NCBI GenBank assembly: GCA_964023205.1
Contig: OZ026851.1
Coordinates: forward strand, 19,351,528 to 19,415,527
Direction: 5' to 3'
Length of the DNA stretch: 64,000 nucleotides
From: Lutraria lutraria
Lineage: Eukaryota; Mollusca; Bivalvia; Venerida; Mactridae
Within the stretch, counting starts at the first letter, position 1. Each line of letters opens with the position of its first letter. The notes under the pieces are model-generated. The model worked only from the letters and a program-made list of their open reading frames with translations, was not told where the DNA came from and ran no database searches. Positions 23,467 through 38,400 of the stretch are shown piece by piece. Position numbers and translations under genes: made by a program.

Positions 23467-26400
23467 CTATCGGCTCTGGTAAAATGGTGTAGATTGTAAA
23501 ATGGTGTTGGCTTAAACAAGATGGACCCCGAGTCCTTGTTATAGAATGTCGGCTCTGGTAAATAGTGTAGATTGTAAAATGGTGTTGACTTTATCAAGAT
23601 AGACCCCGAGTCCTTGTTATAGAATTTCGGCTCTGGTAAAAAAGTGTAGATTGTAAAATGGTGTTGGCTTAAACAAGATGGACCCCGAGTCCTTGTTATA
23701 GAATGTCGGCTCTGGTAAAATAGTGTAGATTGTAAAATGGTGTTGACTTTATCAAGATGGACCCCGAGTCCTTGTTATAGAATGTCGGCTCTGGTAAAAT
23801 AGTGTAGATTGTAAAGTGGTGTTGACTTAAACAAGATAGACCCCGAGTCCTTGTTATAGAATGTCGGCTCTGGTAAAATAGTGTAGATTGTAAAATGGTG
23901 TTGACTTTATCAAGATAGACCCCGAGTCCTTGTTATAGAATGTCGGCTCTGGTAAAATAGTGTAGATTGTAAAATGGTGTTGACTTTATCAAGATGGACC
24001 CCGAGTCTTTGTTATAGAATGTCGGCTCTGGTAAAATAGTGTAGATTGTAAAATGGTGTTGACTTTATCAATATGGACCCCGAGTCCTTGTTATAGAATG
24101 TCGGCTCTGGTAAAATAGTGTAGATTGTAAAATGGTGTTGACTTAAACAAGATGGACCCCGAGTCCTTGTTATAGAATGTCGGCTCTGGTAAAATGGTGT
24201 AGATTGTAAAATGGTGTTGACTTTATCAATATGGACCCCGAGTCCTTGTTATAGAATGTCGGCTCTGGTAAAATAGTGTAGATTGTAAAATGGTGTTGAC
24301 TTTATCAAGATAGACCCCGAGTCCTTGTTATAGAATGTCGGCTCTGGTAAAAGGGTGTAGATTGTAAAATGGTGTTGGCTTAAACAAGATGGACCCCGAG
24401 TCCTTGTTATAGAATGTCGGCTCTGGTAAAATAGTGTAGATTGTAAAATGGTGTTGACTTTATCAATATGGACCCCGAGTCCTTGTCATAGAATGTCGGC
24501 TCTGGTAAAATAGTGTAGATTGTAAAATGGTGTTGGCTTAAACAAGATGGACCCCGAATCCTTGTCATAGAATGTCGGTTCTGGTAAAATAGTGTAGATT
24601 GTAAAATGGTGTTGGCTTAAACAAGATGGACCCCGAATCCTTGTCATAGAATGTCGGTTCTGGTAAAATAGTGTAGATTGTAAAATGGTGTTGGCTTAAA
24701 CAAGATGGACCCCGAATCCTTGTTATAGAATGTCGGTTCTGGTAAAATAGTGTAGATTGTAAAATGGTGTTGGCTTAAACAAGATGGACCCCGAGTCCTT
24801 GTTATAGAATGTCGGCTCTGGTAAAATAGTGTAGATTGTAAAATGGTGTTGGCTTAAACAAGATGGACCCCGAATCCTTGTCATAGAATGTCGGTTCTGG
24901 TAAAATAGTGTAGATTGTAAAATGGTGTTGGCTTAAACAAGATGGACCCCGAATCCTTGTCATAGAATGTCGGTTCTGGTAAAATAGTGTAGATTGTAAA
25001 ATGGTGTTGGCTTAAACAAGATGGACCCCGAATCCTTGTTATAGAATGTCGGTTCTGGTAAAATAGTGTAGATTGTAAAATGGTGTTGGCTTAAACAAGA
25101 TGGACCCCGAGTCCTTGTTATAGAATGTCGGCTCTGGTAAAATAGTGTAGATTGTAAAATGGTGTTGACTTAAACAAGATGGACCCCGAGTCCTTGTTAT
25201 AGAATGTCGGCTCTGGTAAAATAGTGTAGATTGTAAAATGGTGTTGGCTTCATCAAGATGGACCCCGAGTCCTTGTTATAGAATGTCGGCTCTGGTAAAA
25301 TGGAGTAGATTGTAAAATGATGTTGACTTTATCAAGATAGACCCCGAGTCCTTGCTATAGAATGTCGGCTCTGGTAAAATGGTGTAGATTGTAAAATGTT
25401 GTTGACTTTATCAAGATAGACCCCGAGTCCTTGTTATAGAATGTCGGTTCTGGTAAAATAGTGTAGATTGTAAAATGGTGTTGACTTTATCAAGATAGAC
25501 CCCGAGTCCTTGTTATAGAATGTCGGCTCTGGTAAAATAGTGTAGATTGTAAAATGGTGTTGACTTTATCAAGGTGGACCCCGAGTCCTTGTCATAGAAT
25601 GTCGGTTCTGGTAAAATAGTGTAGATTGTAAAATGGTGTTGGCTTTATCAAGACAGACCCTGAGTCCTTGTTATAGAATGTCGGCTCTGGTAAAATAGTG
25701 TAGATTGTAAAATGGTGTTGGCTTAAACAAGATGGACCCCGAGTCCTTGTCATAGAATGTCGGTTCTGGTAAAATAGTGTAGATTGTAAAATGGTTTTGG
25801 CTTAAACAAGATGGACCCCGAGTCCTTGTTATAGAATGTCGGCTCTGGTAAAATAGTGTAGATTGTAAAATGGTGTTGGCTTAAACAAGATGGACCCCGA
25901 GTCCTTGTCATAGAATGTCGGCTCTGGTAAAATAGTGTAGATTGTGAAATGGGGTGGCTTTATCATCAAGATGGACCCCGAGTCCTTGTTATAGAATGTC
26001 GGCTCTGGTAAAATAGTGTAGATTGTAAAATGGTGTTGACTTTATCATCAAGACAGACCCCGAGTCCTTGTTATAGAATGTCGGCTCTGGTAAAATAGTG
26101 TAGATTGTAAAATGGTGTTGACTTTATCATCAAGACAGACCCCGAGTCCTTGTTATCGAATGTTGGCTCTGGTAAAATAGTGTAGATTGTAAAATGGTGT
26201 TGACTTTATCAAGATGGACCCCGAGTCCTTGTTATAGAATGTCGGCTCTGGTAAAATGGTGTAGATTGTAAAATGGTGTTGGCTTTATCAAGACAGACCC
26301 CGAGTCCTTGTTATAGAATGTCGGCTCTGGTAAAATAGTGTAGATTGTAAAATGGTGTTGGCTTAAACAAGATGGACCCCGAGTCCTTGTTATAGAATAT

Positions 26401-29400
26401 CGGCTCTGGTAAAATAGTGTAGATTGTAAAATGGTGTTGACTTAAACAAGATGGACCCCGAGTCCTTGTTATAGAATGTCGGCTCTGGTAAAATAGTGTA
26501 GATTGTAAAATGGTGTTGGCTTAAACAAGATGGACCCCGAGTCCTTGTTATAGAATATCGGCTCTGGTAAAATAGTGTAGATTGTAAAATGGTGTTGTCT
26601 TAAACAAGATGGACCCCGAGTCCTTGTTATAGAATGTCGGCTCTGGTAAAATAGTGTAGATTGTAAAATGGTGTTGGCTTAAACAAGATGGACCCCGAGT
26701 CCTTGTTATAGAATGTCGGCTCTGGTAAAATGGAGTAGATTGTAAAATGGTGTTGACTTTATCAAGATAGACCCCGAGTCCTTGTTATAGAATGTCGGCT
26801 CTGGTTAAATAGTGTAGATTGTAAAATGTTGTTGACTTTATCAAGATGGACCCCGAGTCCTTGTTATAGAATGTCGGCTCTGGTAAAATGGAGTAGATTG
26901 TAAAATGGTGTTGACTTTATCAAGACAGACCCCGAGTCCTTGTTATAGAATGTCGGCTCTGATAAAATAGTGTAGATTGTAAAATGGTGTTGACTTTATC
27001 AATATGGACCCCGAGTCCTTGTTATAGAATGTCGGCTCTGGTAAAATGGAGTAGATTGTAAAATGGTGTTGGCTTAAACAAGATGGACCCCGAGTCCTTG
27101 TTATAGAATGTCGGCTCTGGTAAAATGGAGTAGATTGTAAAATGGTGTTGACTTAAACAAGATGGACCCCGAGTCCTTGTTATAGAATGTCGGCTCTGGT
27201 AAAATGGAGTAGATTGTAAAATGGTGTTGACTTTATCAAGATAGACCCCGAGTCCTTGTTATAGAATGTCGGCTCTGGTTAAATAGTGTAGATTGTAAAA
27301 TGTTGTTGACTTTATCAAGATGGACCCCGAGTCCTTGTTATAGAATGTCGGCTCTGGTAAAATGGAGTAGATTGTAAAATGGTGTTGACTTTATCAAGAC
27401 AGACCCCGAGTCCTTGTTATAGAATGTCGGCTCTGGTAAAATAGTGTAGATTGTAAAATGGTGTTGACTTTATCAATATGGACCCCGAGTCCTTGTTATA
27501 GAATGTCGGCTCTGGTAAAATGGAGTAGATTGTAAAATGGTGTTGGCTTAAACAAGATGGACCCCGAGTCCTTGTTATAGAATGTCGGCTCTGGTAAAAT
27601 GGAGTAGATTGTAAAATGGTGTTGACTTAAACAAGATGGACCCCGAGTCCTTGTTATAGAATGTCGGCTCTGGTAAAATGGAGTAGATTGTAAAATGGTG
27701 TTGACTTTATCAAGACAGACCCCGAGTCCTTGTTATAGAATGTCGGCTCTGGTAAAATGGAGTAGATTGTAAAATGGTGTTGACTTTATCAAGACAGACC
27801 CCGAGTCCTTGTTATAGAATGTCGGCTCTGGTAAAATGGAGTAGATTGTAAAATGGTGTTGACTTTATCAAGATGGACCCCGAGTCCTTGTTATAGAATG
27901 TCGGCTCTGGTAAAATGATGTAGATTGTAAAATGGTGTTGACTTTATCAAGATGGACCCCGAGTCCTTGTTATAGAATGTCGGCTCTGGTAAAATAGTGT
28001 AGATTGTAAAATGGTGTTGACTTAAACAAGATAGACCACGAGTCCTTGTTATAGAATGTCGGCTCTGGTAAAATAGTGTAGATTGTAAAATGGTGTTGGC
28101 TTTATCAAGACAGACCCCGAGTCCTTGTTATAGAATGTCGGCTCTGGTAAAATGGAGTAGATTGTAAAATGGTGTTGACTTTATCAAGACAGACCCCGAG
28201 TCCTTGTTATAGAATGTCGGCTCTGGTAAAATAGTGTAGATTGTAAAATGGTGTTGACTTAAACAAGATGGACCCCGAGTCCTTGTTATAGAATGTCGGC
28301 TCTGGTAAAATGGTGTAGATTGTAAAATGGTGTTGGCTTTATCAAGACAGACCCCGAGTCCTTGTTATAGAATGTCGGCTCTGGTAAAATAGTGTAGATT
28401 GTAAAATGATGTTGACTTAAACAAGATGGACCCCGAGTCCTTGTTATAGAATGTCGGCTCTGGTAAAATAGTGTAGATTGTAAAATGGTGTTGACTTTAT
28501 CAAGATGGACCCCGAGTCCTTGTTATAGAATGTCGGCTCTGGTAAAATAGTGTAGATTGTAAAATTGTGTTGACTTTATCATCAAGACAGACCCCGAGTC
28601 CTTGTTATAGAATGTCGGCTCTGGTAAAATAGTGTAGATTGTAAAATGGTGTTGACTTTATCAAGATGGACCCCGAGTCCTTGTTATAGAATGTCGGCTC
28701 TGGTAAAATGGTGTAGATTGTAAAATGGTGTTGGCTTTATCAAGACAGACCCCGAGTCCTTGTTATAGAATGTCGGCTCTGGTAAAATAGTGTAGATTGT
28801 AAAATGGTGTTGGCTTAAACAAGATGGACCCCGAGTCCTTGTTATAGAATGTCGGCTCTGGTAAAATAGTGTAGATTGTAAAATGGTGTTGGCTTAAACA
28901 AGATGGACCCCGAGTCCTTGTCATAGAATGTCGGCTCTGGTAAAATAGTGTAGATTGTAAAATGGTGTTGGCTTAAACAAGATGGACCCCGAATCCTTGT
29001 CATAGAATGTCGGTTCTGGTAAAATAGTGTAGATTGTAAAATGGTGTTGGCTTAAACAAGATGGACCCCGAATCCTTGTTATAGAATGTCGGTTCTGGTA
29101 AAATAGTGTAGATTGTAAAATGGTGTTGGCTTAAACAAGATGGACCCGGAGTCCTTGTTATAGAATGTCGGCTCTGGTAAAATAGTGTAGATTGTAAAAT
29201 GGTGTTGACTTAAACAAGATGGACCCCGAGTCCTTGTTATAGAATGTCGGCTCTGGTAAAATAGTGTAGATTGTAAAATGGTGTTGGCTTCATCAAGATG
29301 GACCCCGAGTCCTTGTTATAGAATGTCGGCTCTGGTAAAATGGAGTAGATTGTAAAATGATGTTGACTTTATCAAGATAGACCCCGAGTCCTTGTTATAG

Positions 29401-32400
29401 AATGTCGGCTCTGGTAAAATGGTGTAGATTGTAAAATGTTGTTGACTTTATCAAGATAGACCCCGAGTCCTTGTTATAGAATGTCGGTTCTGGTAAAATA
29501 GTGTAGATTGTAAAATGGTGTTGACTTTATCAAGATAGACCCCGAGTCCTTGTTATAGAATGTCGGCTCTGGTAAAATAGTGTAGATTGTAAAATGGTGT
29601 TGACTTTATCAAGGTGGACCCCGAGTCCTTGTCATAGAATGTCGGTTCTGGTAAAATAGTGTAGATTGTAAAATGGTGTTGGCTTTATCAAGACAGACCC
29701 TGAGTCCTTGTTATAGAATGTCGGTTCTGGTAAAATAGTGTAGATTGTAAAATGGTGTTGGCTTAAACAAGATGGACCCCGAGTCCTTGTCATAGAATGT
29801 CGGTTCTGGTAAAATAGTGTAGATTGTAAAATGGTTTTGGCTTAAACAAGATGGACCCCGAGTCCTTGTTATAGAATGTCGGCTCTGGTAAAATAGTGTA
29901 GATTGTAAAATGGTGTTGGCTTAAACAAGATGGACCCCGAGTCCTTGTCATAGAATGTCGGCTCTGGTAAAATAGTGTAGATTGTAAAATGGTGTTGGCT
30001 TAAACAAGATGGACCCCGAATCCTTGTCATAGAATGTCGGTTCTGGTAAAATAGTGTAGATTGTAAAATGGTGTTGGCTTAAACAAGATGGACCCCGAAT
30101 CCTTGTTATAGAATGTCGGTTCTGGTAAAATAGTGTAGATTGTAAAATGGTGTTGGCTTAAACAAGATGGACCCGGAGTCCTTGTTATAGAATGTCGGCT
30201 CTGGTAAAACAGTGTAGATTGTAAAATGGTGTTGACTTAAACAAGATGGACCCCGAGTCCTTGTTATAGAATGTCGGCTCTGGTAAAATAGTGTAGATTG
30301 TAAAATGGTGTTGGCTTCATCAAGATGGACCCCGAGTCCTTGTTATAGAATGTCGGCTCTGGTAAAATGGAGTAGATTGTAAAATGATGTTGACTTTATC
30401 AAGATAGACCCCGAGTCCTTGTTATAGAATGTCGGCTCTGGTAAAATGGTGTAGATTGTAAAATGTTGTTGACTTTATCAAGATAGACCCCGAGTCCTTG
30501 TTATAGAATGTCGGTTCTGGTAAAATAGTGTAGATTGTAAAATGGTGTTGACTTTATCAAGATAGACCCCGAGTCCTTGTTATAGAATGTCGGCTCTGGT
30601 AAAATAGTGTAGATTGTAAAATGGTGTTGACTTTATCAAGGTGGACCCCGAGTCCTTGTCATAGAATGTCGGTTCTGGTAAAATAGTGTAGATTGTAAAA
30701 TGGTGTTGGCTTTATCAAGACAGACCCTGAGTCCTTGTTATAGAATGTCGGTTCTGGTAAAATAGTGTAGATTGTAAAATGGTGTTGGCTTAAACAAGAT
30801 GGACCCCGAGTCCTTGTCATAGAATGTCGGTTCTGGTAAAATAGTGTAGATTGTAAAATGGTTTTGGCTTAAACAAGATGGACCCCGAGTCCTTGTTATA
30901 GAATGTCGGCTCTGGTAAAATAGTGTAGATTGTAAAATGGTGTTGGCTTAAACAAGATGGACCCCGAGTCCTTGTCATAGAATGTCGGCTCTGGTAAAAT
31001 AGTGTAGATTGTGAAATGGGGTGGCTTTATCATCAAGATGGACCCCGAGTCCTTGTTATAGAATGTCGGCTCTGGTAAAATAGTGTAGATTGTAAAATGG
31101 TGTTGACTTTATCATCAAGACAGACCCCGAGTCCTTGTTATAGAATGTCGGCTCTGGTAAAATAGTGTAGATTGTAAAATGGTGTTGACTTTATCAAGAT
31201 GGACCCCGAGTCCTTGTTATAGAATGTCGGCTCTGGTAAAATAGTGTAGATTGTAAAATGGTGTTGACTTTATCATCAAGACAGACCCCGAGTCCTTGTT
31301 ATCGAATGTCGGCTCTGGTAAAATAGTGTAGATTGTAAAATGGTGTTGACTTTATCAAGATGGACCCCGAGTCCTTGTTATAGAATGTCGGCTCTGGTAA
31401 AATGGTGTAGATTGTAAAATGGTGTTGGCTTTATCAAGACAGACCCCGAGTCCTTGTTATAGAATGTCGGCTCTGGTAAAATAGTGTAGATTGTAAAATG
31501 GTGTTGGCTTAAACAAGATGGACCCCGAGTCCTTGTTATAGAATATCGGCTCTGGTAAAATAGTGTAGATTGTAAAATGGTGTTGACTTAAACAAGATGG
31601 ACCCCGAGTCCTTGTTATAGAATGTCGGCTCTGGTAAAATAGTGTAGATTGTAAAATGGTGTTGGCTTAAACAAGATGGACCCCGAGTCCTTGTTATAGA
31701 ATATCGGCTCTGGTAAAATAGTGTAGATTGTAAAATGGTGTTGACTTAAACAAGATGGACCCCGAGTCCTTGTTATAGAATGTCGGCTCTGGTAAAATGG
31801 AGTAGATTGTAAAATGGTGTTGACTTTATCAAGATAGACCCCGAGTCCTTGTTATAGAATGTCGGCTCTGGTTAAATAGTGTAGATTGTAAAATGTTGTT
31901 GACTTTATCAAGATGGACCCCGAGTCCTTGTTATAGAATGTCGGCTCTGGTAAAATGGAGTAGATTGTAAAATGGTGTTGACTTTATCAAGACAGACCCC
32001 GAGTCCTTGTTATAGAATGTCGACTCTGGTAAAATAGTGTAGATTGTAAAATGGTGTTGACTTTATCAATATGGACCCCGAGTCCTTGTTATAGAATGTC
32101 GGCTCTGGTAAAATGGAGTAGATTGTAAAATGGTGTTGGCTTAAACAAGATGGACCCCGAGTCCTTGTTATAGAATGTCGGCTCTGGTAAAATGGAGTAG
32201 ATTGTAAAATGGTGTTGACTTAAACAAGATGGACCCCGAGTCCTTGTTATAGAATGTCGGCTCTGGTAAAATGGAGTAGATTGTAAAATGGTGTTGACTT
32301 TATCAAGACAGACCCCGAGTCCTTGTTATAGAATGTCGGCTCTGGTAAAATGGAGTAGATTGTAAAATGGTGTTGACTTTATCAAGACAGACCCCGAGTC

Positions 32401-35400
32401 CTTGTTATAGAATGTCGGCTCTGGTAAAATGGAGTAGATTGTAAAATGGTGTTGACTTTATCAAGATGGACCCCGAGTCCTTGTTATAGAATGTCGGCTC
32501 TGGTAAAATGATGTAGATTGTAAAATGGTGTTGACTTTATCAAGACAGACCCCGAGTCCTTGTTATAGAATGTCGGCTCTGGTAAAATAGTGTAGATTGT
32601 AAAATGGTGTTGACTTAAACAAGATGGACCCCGAGTCCTTGTTATAGAATGTCGGCTCTGGTAAAATGGTGTAGATTGTAAAATGGTGTTGGCTTTATCA
32701 AGACAGACCCCGAGTCCTTGTTATAGAATGTCGGCTCTGGTAAAATAGTGTAGATTGTAAAATGATGTTGACTTAAACAAGATGGACCCCGAGTCCTTGT
32801 TATAGAATGTCGGCTCTGGTAAAATAGTGTAGATTGTAAAATGGTGTTGACTTTATCAAGATGGACCCCGAGTCCTTGTTATAGAATGTCGGCTCTGGTA
32901 AAATAGTGTAGATTGTAAAATGGTGTTGGCTTAAACAAGATGGACCCCGAGTCCTTGTTATAGAATGTCGGCTCTGGTAAAATAGTGTAGATTGTAAAAT
33001 GGTGTTGGCTTAAACAAGATGGACCCCGAGTCCTTGTCATAGAATGTCGGCTCTGGTAAAATAGTGTAGATTGTGAAATGGGGTGGCTTTATCATCAAGA
33101 TGGACCCCGAGTCCTTGTTATAGAATGTCGGCTCTGGTAAAATAGTGTAGATTGTAAAATTGTGTTGACTTTATCATCAAGACAGACCCCGAGTCCTTGT
33201 TATAGAATGTCGGCTCTGGTAAAATAGTGTAGATTGTAAAATGGTGTTGACTTTATCAAGATGGACCCCGAGTCCTTGTTATAGAATGTCGGCTCTGGTA
33301 AAATGGTGTAGATTGTAAAATGGTGTTGGCTTTATCAAGACAGACCCCGAGTCCTTGTTATAGAATGTCGGCTCTGGTAAAATAGTGTAGATTGTAAAAT
33401 GGTGTTGGCTTAAACAAGATGGACCCCGAGTCCTTGTTATAGAATGTCGGCTCTGGTAAAATAGTGTAGATTGTAAAATGGTGTTGGCTTAAACAAGATG
33501 GACCCCGAGTCCTTGTCATAGAATGTCGGCTCTGGTAAAATAGTGTAGATTGTAAAATGGTGTTGGCTTAAACAAGATGGACCCCGAATCCTTGTCATAG
33601 AATGTCGGTTCTGGTAAAATAGTGTAGATTGTAAAATGGTGTTGGCTTAAACAAGATGGACCCCGAATCCTTGTTATAGAATGTCGGTTCTGGTAAAATA
33701 GTGTAGATTGTAAAATGGTGTTGGCTTAAACAAGATGGACCCGGAGTCCTTGTTATAGAATGTCGGCTCTGGTAAAATAGTGTAGATTGTAAAATGGTGT
33801 TGACTTAAACAAGATGGACCCCGAGTCCTTGTTATAGAATGTCGGCTCTGGTAAAATAGTGTAGATTGTAAAATGGTGTTGGCTTCATCAAGATGGACCC
33901 CGAGTCCTTGTTATAGAATGTCGGCTCTGGTAAAATGGAGTAGATTGTAAAATGATGTTGACTTTATCAAGATAGACCCCGAGTCCTTGTTATAGAATGT
34001 CGGCTCTGGTAAAATGGTGTAGATTGTAAAATGTTGTTGACTTTATCAAGATAGACCCCGAGTCCTTGTTATAGAATGTCGGTTCTGGTAAAATAGTGTA
34101 GATTGTAAAATGGTGTTGACTTTATCAAGATAGACCCCGAGTCCTTGTTATAGAATGTCGGCTCTGGTAAAATAGTGTAGATTGTAAAATGGTGTTGACT
34201 TTATCAAGGTGGACCCCGAGTCCTTGTCATAGAATGTCGGTTCTGGTAAAATAGTGTAGATTGTAAAATGGTGTTGGCTTTATCAAGACAGACCCTGAGT
34301 CCTTGTTATAGAATGTCGGTTCTGGTAAAATAGTGTAGATTGTAAAATGGTGTTGGCTTAAACAAGATGGACCCCGAGTCCTTGTCATAGAATGTCGGTT
34401 CTGGTAAAATAGTGTAGATTGTAAAATGGTTTTGGCTTAAACAAGATGGACCCCGAGTCCTTGTTATAGAATGTCGGCTCTGGTAAAATAGTGTAGATTG
34501 TAAAATGGTGTTGGCTTAAACAAGATGGACCCCGAGTCCTTGTCATAGAATGTCGGCTCTGGTAAAATAGTGTAGATTGTGAAATGGGGTGGCTTTATCA
34601 TCAAGATGGACCCCGAGTCCTTGTTATAGAATGTCGGCTCTGGTAAAATAGTGTAGATTGTAAAATGGTGTTGACTTTATCATCAAGACAGACCCCGAGT
34701 CCTTGTTATAGAATGTCGGCTCTGGTAAAATAGTGTAGATTGTAAAATGGTGTTGACTTTATCAAGATGGACCCCGAGTCCTTGTTATAGAATGTCGGCT
34801 CTGGTAAAATAGTGTAGATTGTAAAATGGTGTTGACTTTATCATCAAGACAGACCCCGAGTCCTTGTTATCGAATGTCGGCTCTGGTAAAATAGTGTAGA
34901 TTGTAAAATGGTGTTGACTTTATCAAGATGGACCCCGAGTCCTTGTTATAGAATGTCGGCTCTGGTAAAATGGTGTAGATTGTAAAATGGTGTTGGCTTT
35001 ATCAAGACAGACCCCGAGTCCTTGTTATAGAATGTCGGCTCTGGTAAAATAGTGTAGATTGTAAAATGGTGTTGGCTTAAACAAGATGGACCCCGAGTCC
35101 TTGTTATAGAATATCGGCTCTGGTAAAATAGTGTAGATTGTAAAATGGTGTTGACTTAAACAAGATGGACCCCGAGTCCTTGTTATAGAATGTCGGCTCT
35201 GGTAAAATAGTGTAGATTGTAAAATGGTGTTGGCTTAAACAAGATGGACCCCGAGTCCTTGTTATAGAATATCGGCTCTGGTAAAATAGTGTAGATTGTA
35301 AAATGGTGTTGACTTAAACAAGATGGACCCCGAGTCCTTGTTATAGAATGTCGGCTCTGGTAAAATGGAGTAGATTGTAAAATGGTGTTGACTTTATCAA

Positions 35401-38400
35401 GATAGACCCCGAGTCCTTGTTATAGAATGTCGGCTCTGGTTAAATAGTGTAGATTGTAAAATGTTGTTGACTTTATCAAGATGGACCCCGAGTCCTTGTT
35501 ATAGAATGTCGGCTCTGGTAAAATGGAGTAGATTGTAAAATGGTGTTGACTTTATCAAGACAGACCCCGAGTCCTTGTTATAGAATGTCGGCTCTGGTAA
35601 AATAGTGTAGATTGTAAAATGGTGTTGACTTTATCAATATGGACCCCGAGTCCTTGTTATAGAATGTCGGCTCTGGTAAAATGGAGTAGATTGTAAAATG
35701 GTGTTGGCTTAAACAAGATGGACCCCGAGTCCTTGTTATAGAATGTCGGCTCTGGTAAAATGGAGTAGATTGTAAAATGGTGTTGACTTAAACAAGATGG
35801 ACCCCGAGTCCTTGTTATAGAATGTCGGCTCTGGTAAAATGGAGTAGATTGTAAAATGGTGTTGACTTTATCAAGACAGACCCCGAGTCCTTGTTATAGA
35901 ATGTCGGCTCTGGTAAAATGGAGTAGATTGTAAAATGGTGTTGACTTTATCAAGACAGACCCCGAGTCCTTGTTATAGAATGTCGGCTCTGGTAAAATGG
36001 AGTAGATTGTAAAATGGTGTTGACTTTATCAAGATGGACCCCGAGTCCTTGTTATAGAATGTCGGCTCTGGTAAAATGATGTAGATTGTAAAATGGTGTT
36101 GACTTTATCAAGATGGACCCCGAGTCCTTGTTATAGAATGTCGGCTCTGGTAAAATAGTGTAGATTGTAAAATGGTGTTGACTTAAACAAGATAGACCAC
36201 GAGTCCTTGTTATAGAATGTCGGCTCTGGTAAAATAGTGTAGATTGTAAAATGGTGTTGGCTTTATCAAGACAGACCCCGAGTCCTTGTTATAGAATGTC
36301 GGCTCTGGTAAAATGGAGTAGATTGTAAAATGGTGTTGACTTTATCAAGACAGACCCCGAGTCCTTGTTATAGAATGTCGGCTCTGGTAAAATAGTGTAG
36401 ATTGTAAAATGGTGTTGACTTAAACAAGATGGACCCCGAGTCCTTGTTATAGAATGTCGACTCTGGTAAAATGGTGTAGATTGTAAAATGGTGTTGGCTT
36501 TATCAAGACAGACCCCGAGTCCTTGTTATAGAATGTCGGCTCTGGTAAAATAGTGTAGATTGTAAAATGATGTTGACTTAAACAAGATGGACCCCGAGTC
36601 CTTGTTATAGAATGTCGGCTCTGGTAAAATAGTGTAGATTGTAAAATGGTGTTGACTTTATCAAAATGGACCCCGAGTCCTTGTTATAGAATGTCGGCTC
36701 TGGTAAAATAGTGTAGATTGTAAAATGGTGTTGGCTTAAACAAGATGGACCCCGAGTCCTTGTTATAGAATGTCGGCTCTGGTAAAATAGTGTAGATTGT
36801 AAAATGGTGTTGGCTTAAACAAGATGGACCCCGAGTCCTTGTCATAGAATGTCGGCTCTGGTAAAATAGTGTAGATTGTGAAATGGGGTGGCTTTATCAT
36901 CAAGATGGACCCCGAGTCCTTGTTATAGAATGTCGGCTCTGGTAAAATAGTGTAGATTGTAAAATTGTGTTGACTTTATCATCAAGACAGACCCCGAGTC
37001 CTTGTTATAGAATGTCGGCTCTGGTAAAATAGTGTAGATTGTAAAATGGTGTTGACTTTATCAAGATGGACCCCGAGTCCTTGTTATAGAATGTCGGCTC
37101 TGGTAAAATGGTGTAGATTGTAAAATGGTGTTGGCTTTATCAAGACAGACCCCGAGTCCTTGTTATAGAATGTCGGCTCTGGTAAAATAGTGTAGATTGT
37201 AAAATGGTGTTGGCTTAAACAAGATGGACCCCGAGTCCTTGTTATAGAATGTCGGCTCTGGTAAAATAGTGTAGATTGTAAAATGGGGTTGGCTTAAACA
37301 AGATGGACCCCGAGTCCTTGTTATAGAATGTCGGCTCTGGTAAAATAGTGTAGATTGTAAAATGGTGTTGGCTTAAACAAGATGGACCCCGAATCCTTGT
37401 CATAGAATGTCGGTTCTGGTAAAATAGTGTAGATTGTAAAATGGTGTTGGCTTAAACAAGATGGACCCCGAATCCTTGTTATAGAATGTCGGTTCTGGTA
37501 AAATAGTGTAGATTGTAAAATGGTGTTGGCTTAAACAAGATGGACCCCGAGTCCTTGTTATAGAATGTCGGCTCTGGTAAAATAGTGTAGATTGTAAAAT
37601 GGTGTTGACTTAAACAAGATGGACCCCGAGTCCTTGTTATAGAATGTCGGCTCTGGTAAAATAGTGTAGATTGTAAAATGGTGTTGGCTTCATCAAGATG
37701 GACCCCGAGTCCTTGTTATAGAATGTCGGCTCTGGTAAAATGGAGTAGATTGTAAAATGATGTTGACTTTATCAAGATAGACCCCGAGTCCTTGTTATAG
37801 AATGTCGGCTCTGGTAAAATGGTGTAGATTGTAAAATGTTGTTGACTTTATCAAGATAGACCCCGAGTCCTTGTTATAGAATGTCGGTTCTGGTAAAATA
37901 GTGTAGATTGTAAAATGGTGTTGACTTTATCAAGATAGACCCCGAGTCCTTGTTATAGAATGTCGGCTCTGGTAAAATAGTGTAGATTGTAAAATGGTGT
38001 TGACTTTATCAAGGTGGACCCCGAGTCCTTGTCATAGAATGTCGGTTCTGGTAAAATAGTGTAGATTGTAAAATGGTGTTGGCTTTATCAAGACAGACCC
38101 TGAGTCCTTGTTATAGAATGTCGGTTCTGGTAAAATAGTGTAGATTGTAAAATGGTGTTGGCTTAAACAAGATGGACCCCGAGTCCTTGTCATAGAATGT
38201 CGGTTCTGGTAAAATAGTGTAGATTGTAAAATGGTTTTGGCTTAAACAAGATGGACCCCGAGTCCTTGTTATAGAATGTCGGCTCTGGTAAAATAGTGTA
38301 GATTGTAAAATGGTGTTGGCTTAAACAAGATGGACCCCGAGTCCTTGTCATAGAATGTCGGCTCTGGTAAAATAGTGTAGATTGTGAAATGGGGTGGCTT

